DNA of 64,000 nucleotides, taken from NCBI RefSeq assembly GCF_000518765.1, contig NZ_JAEF01000016.1, forward strand, positions 1 through 64,000, read 5' to 3'. The position numbers and the translations under genes are program-made. This document shows positions 63,059 to 64,000 of this stretch, one piece after another. The notes beneath the pieces are model-generated. The model worked only from the letters and a program-made list of their open reading frames with translations, made no database searches and was not told the DNA's origin. Source of the stretch: Ruminococcus flavefaciens ATCC 19208 (lineage in GTDB: Bacteria > Bacillota > Clostridia > Oscillospirales > Ruminococcaceae). Position 1 is the first letter of the stretch; each line of letters starts with the position of its first letter.

Positions 63059-63895
63059 TTACTTGTTCATGCTTTCAACAGCATTTTCCACATCGGTGAT
63101 TATCTTAGCGATATCTTCGGCTGCGAACTGACCGCCGTACCATATCTCATGAGCCTTTACAGCCTGATATACAAGCATTGAAGCTCCGCCTACAGCTGTT
63201 TTGCCGAGAGCACGGGCTTTTTTCATGAGCAGTGTCTCGATAGGGTTATAAATAACGTCGAATACGCTGCCGCTGTTTTCGATGACCTTATCGCTTACAG
63301 CGCAGGCATCTGCCTTCGGATACATACCAACGGGAGTTGCATTTATGAGCAGGTCGAAGCTGCCTTCAAGTGCCGATATCTCCACTATCTTTATTGAAGC
63401 GCCGCTGCACTTTGACATTATCTCAGCCATGAGGAGCTGAGCGTTCTTGAAGTCCTGAGGTATAACAGCGAGAGTTATATTGCCGCCGTGACGTGCGACC
63501 TCGATAGCTATCATTCTGCCGACACCGCCGCAGCCAAGTATAGCAACATTTCCGCCGATAGGGAGCTTCTCTGCCGAGCGCAGGAAGCCGTCACAGTCCG
63601 TATTGTAGCCTGTGAGCTTTCCGTCCTTGTTGCTGATGCAGTTTACGGAGTTATAGCGGAGAGCACTTTCTGCAAGCTCGTCCAGAAGCGGTATAACAGC
63701 CTGCTTGTGAGGGATAGTAACGTTGAGTCCGCGGAGACTTTCGAGAAGTCCGCGGCTGTTTGCCATATCCTCGGGAGCTATGTCGATAAGCTCGTATGAA
63801 GTATCGTCAAGTCCGCTTAGAGCGAACAGTTTTTCGTGGATAAGAGGAGACATGGAGTGTCCGAGAGGGTGTCCGATAAGCGCAAATTTATTCAT
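63059..63895 (-). CDS. aroE: Shikimate dehydrogenase
   Basis: 278 residues. N-terminal shikimate domain: LIGHPLGHSMSPLIHEKLF (Ser pair binding shikimate), NVTIPHKQAVIP with the catalytic Lys, NSVNCISN, GYNTDCDGFL with the catalytic Asp; NADP domain GCGGVGRMIAIEVARHG; LINATPVGMYPK and GGASMLVYQAVKAHEIWYGG. Fourth step of the shikimate pathway. Its ATG overlaps the fabD stop (ATGA). Confidence 0.95.
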   Translation of the reverse strand: MNKFALIGHPLGHSMSPLIHEKLFALSGLDDTSYELIDIAPEDMANSRGLLESLRGLNVTIPHKQAVIPLLDELAESALRYNSVNCISNKDGKLTGYNTDCDGFLRSAEKLPIGGNVAILGCGGVGRMIAIEVARHGGNITLAVIPQDFKNAQLLMAEIMSKCSGASIKIVEISALEGSFDLLINATPVGMYPKADACAVSDKVIENSGSVFDVIYNPIETLLMKKARALGKTAVGGASMLVYQAVKAHEIWYGGQFAAEDIAKIITDVENAVESMNK

Positions 63896-64000
63896 GATAA
63901 TGCTCCTTCGAGAGTTTCGAGATTTTCAACATTTACAGCTGTTACATCTTTGAGAGTCTTTTTAACAAGACCTGTGAGAGTTCTTCCGGGACCGAATTCA
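63892..64000 (-). CDS. fabD: Malonyl-CoA:ACP transacylase, C-terminal end (partial)
   Basis: The last 35 codons before the TGA at 63892 read EFGPGRTLTGLVKKTLKDVT and then VNVENLETLEGALS. EFGPGRTLTGLVKK is the C-terminal signature of FabD (usual form E-GPGKVLTGLVKK). The rest lies beyond the window. Its stop overlaps the aroE start, so it heads the operon within view. Fatty-acid synthesis. Confidence 0.8.
   Translation of the reverse strand, partial: EFGPGRTLTGLVKKTLKDVTAVNVENLETLEGALS

Overview
The window comes from a fibre-degrading, cellulosome-forming member of Ruminococcus (Clostridia, Oscillospiraceae). The clearest evidence is four secreted glycoside hydrolases (GH10, GH5, two GH9). 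All carry Thr-rich linkers and C-terminal type I dockerins of one sequence style (GDAN-D--D--DVV-IMQ-LANPNKY). A fifth protein, a BspA-type leucine-rich-repeat protein, carries a different dockerin. A species cannot be fixed from this stretch; the style is closest to what I know of the R. flavefaciens/R. albus group. Nearly every gene has a Gram-positive type Shine-Dalgarno site, a -35/-10 promoter (often with an extended TG -10) and a simple hairpin-T terminator, so operon borders can be read well.

Layout. 1-374: 3' end of a 23S rRNA gene, a 5S rRNA gene and the rrn terminator. 375-5878: a GT-C type membrane glycosyltransferase, a lone AT-rich AbiH-family phage-defence gene, and a two-gene operon (cytidine-deaminase-like protein, then a membrane sensor with a GGDEF-type domain). 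5879-7081: long gene-poor stretch that ends in a 165-bp duplication of the rpsI 3' end. 7082-8092: rplM-rpsI with an L13-type leader. 8093-10846: interspersed palindromic repeats, then the GH10 xylanase. 10855-15951: small membrane protein, proS, then the operon rnhA-iscS-(stand-alone EF-Tu domain II protein)-iscU. 15950-19878: two translationally coupled BspA-type LRR membrane proteins. 19917-23878: FliB-like protein, then cpsB and a CapD/PglF-type sugar epimerase-dehydratase. 23949-26400: GH5 cellulase. 26632-31996: YfhO-family and GtrII-family membrane proteins. 32165-37439: glmM, a Wzz-like protein, a Na/Pi cotransporter. 37440-41114: repeats, then secG-rnr-lipoprotein. 41191-46627: two GH9 cellulases in tandem. 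46832-51109: orphan solute-binding lipoprotein, VanY-type carboxypeptidase, rsmE, small acidic membrane protein. 51179-51626: tRNA-Pro, tRNA-Thr, tRNA-Tyr. 51760-57095: two small membrane proteins, typA, and three lipoproteins. 57159-58725: guaB. 58820-64000: minus-strand operon fabD (partial)-aroE-GNAT-esterase-aroK-amidohydrolase-LRR/dockerin.

How it fits together: the enzymes supply extracellular xylan and cellulose breakdown through a cellulosome, and the sugar epimerase, GtrII, YfhO, Wzz-like, CpsB and GlmM genes supply the cell envelope and polysaccharide. The remainder is housekeeping (ribosome, tRNA, Fe-S, purine, shikimate, fatty acid). No CRISPR array, transposase or phage was seen. 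The points most worth following up are the free-standing EF-Tu domain II protein inside the Isc operon, the LRR-dockerin protein with its second dockerin type, the rnhA start site (possible AUA start), and the duplicated rpsI 3' end with its palindromic insert.
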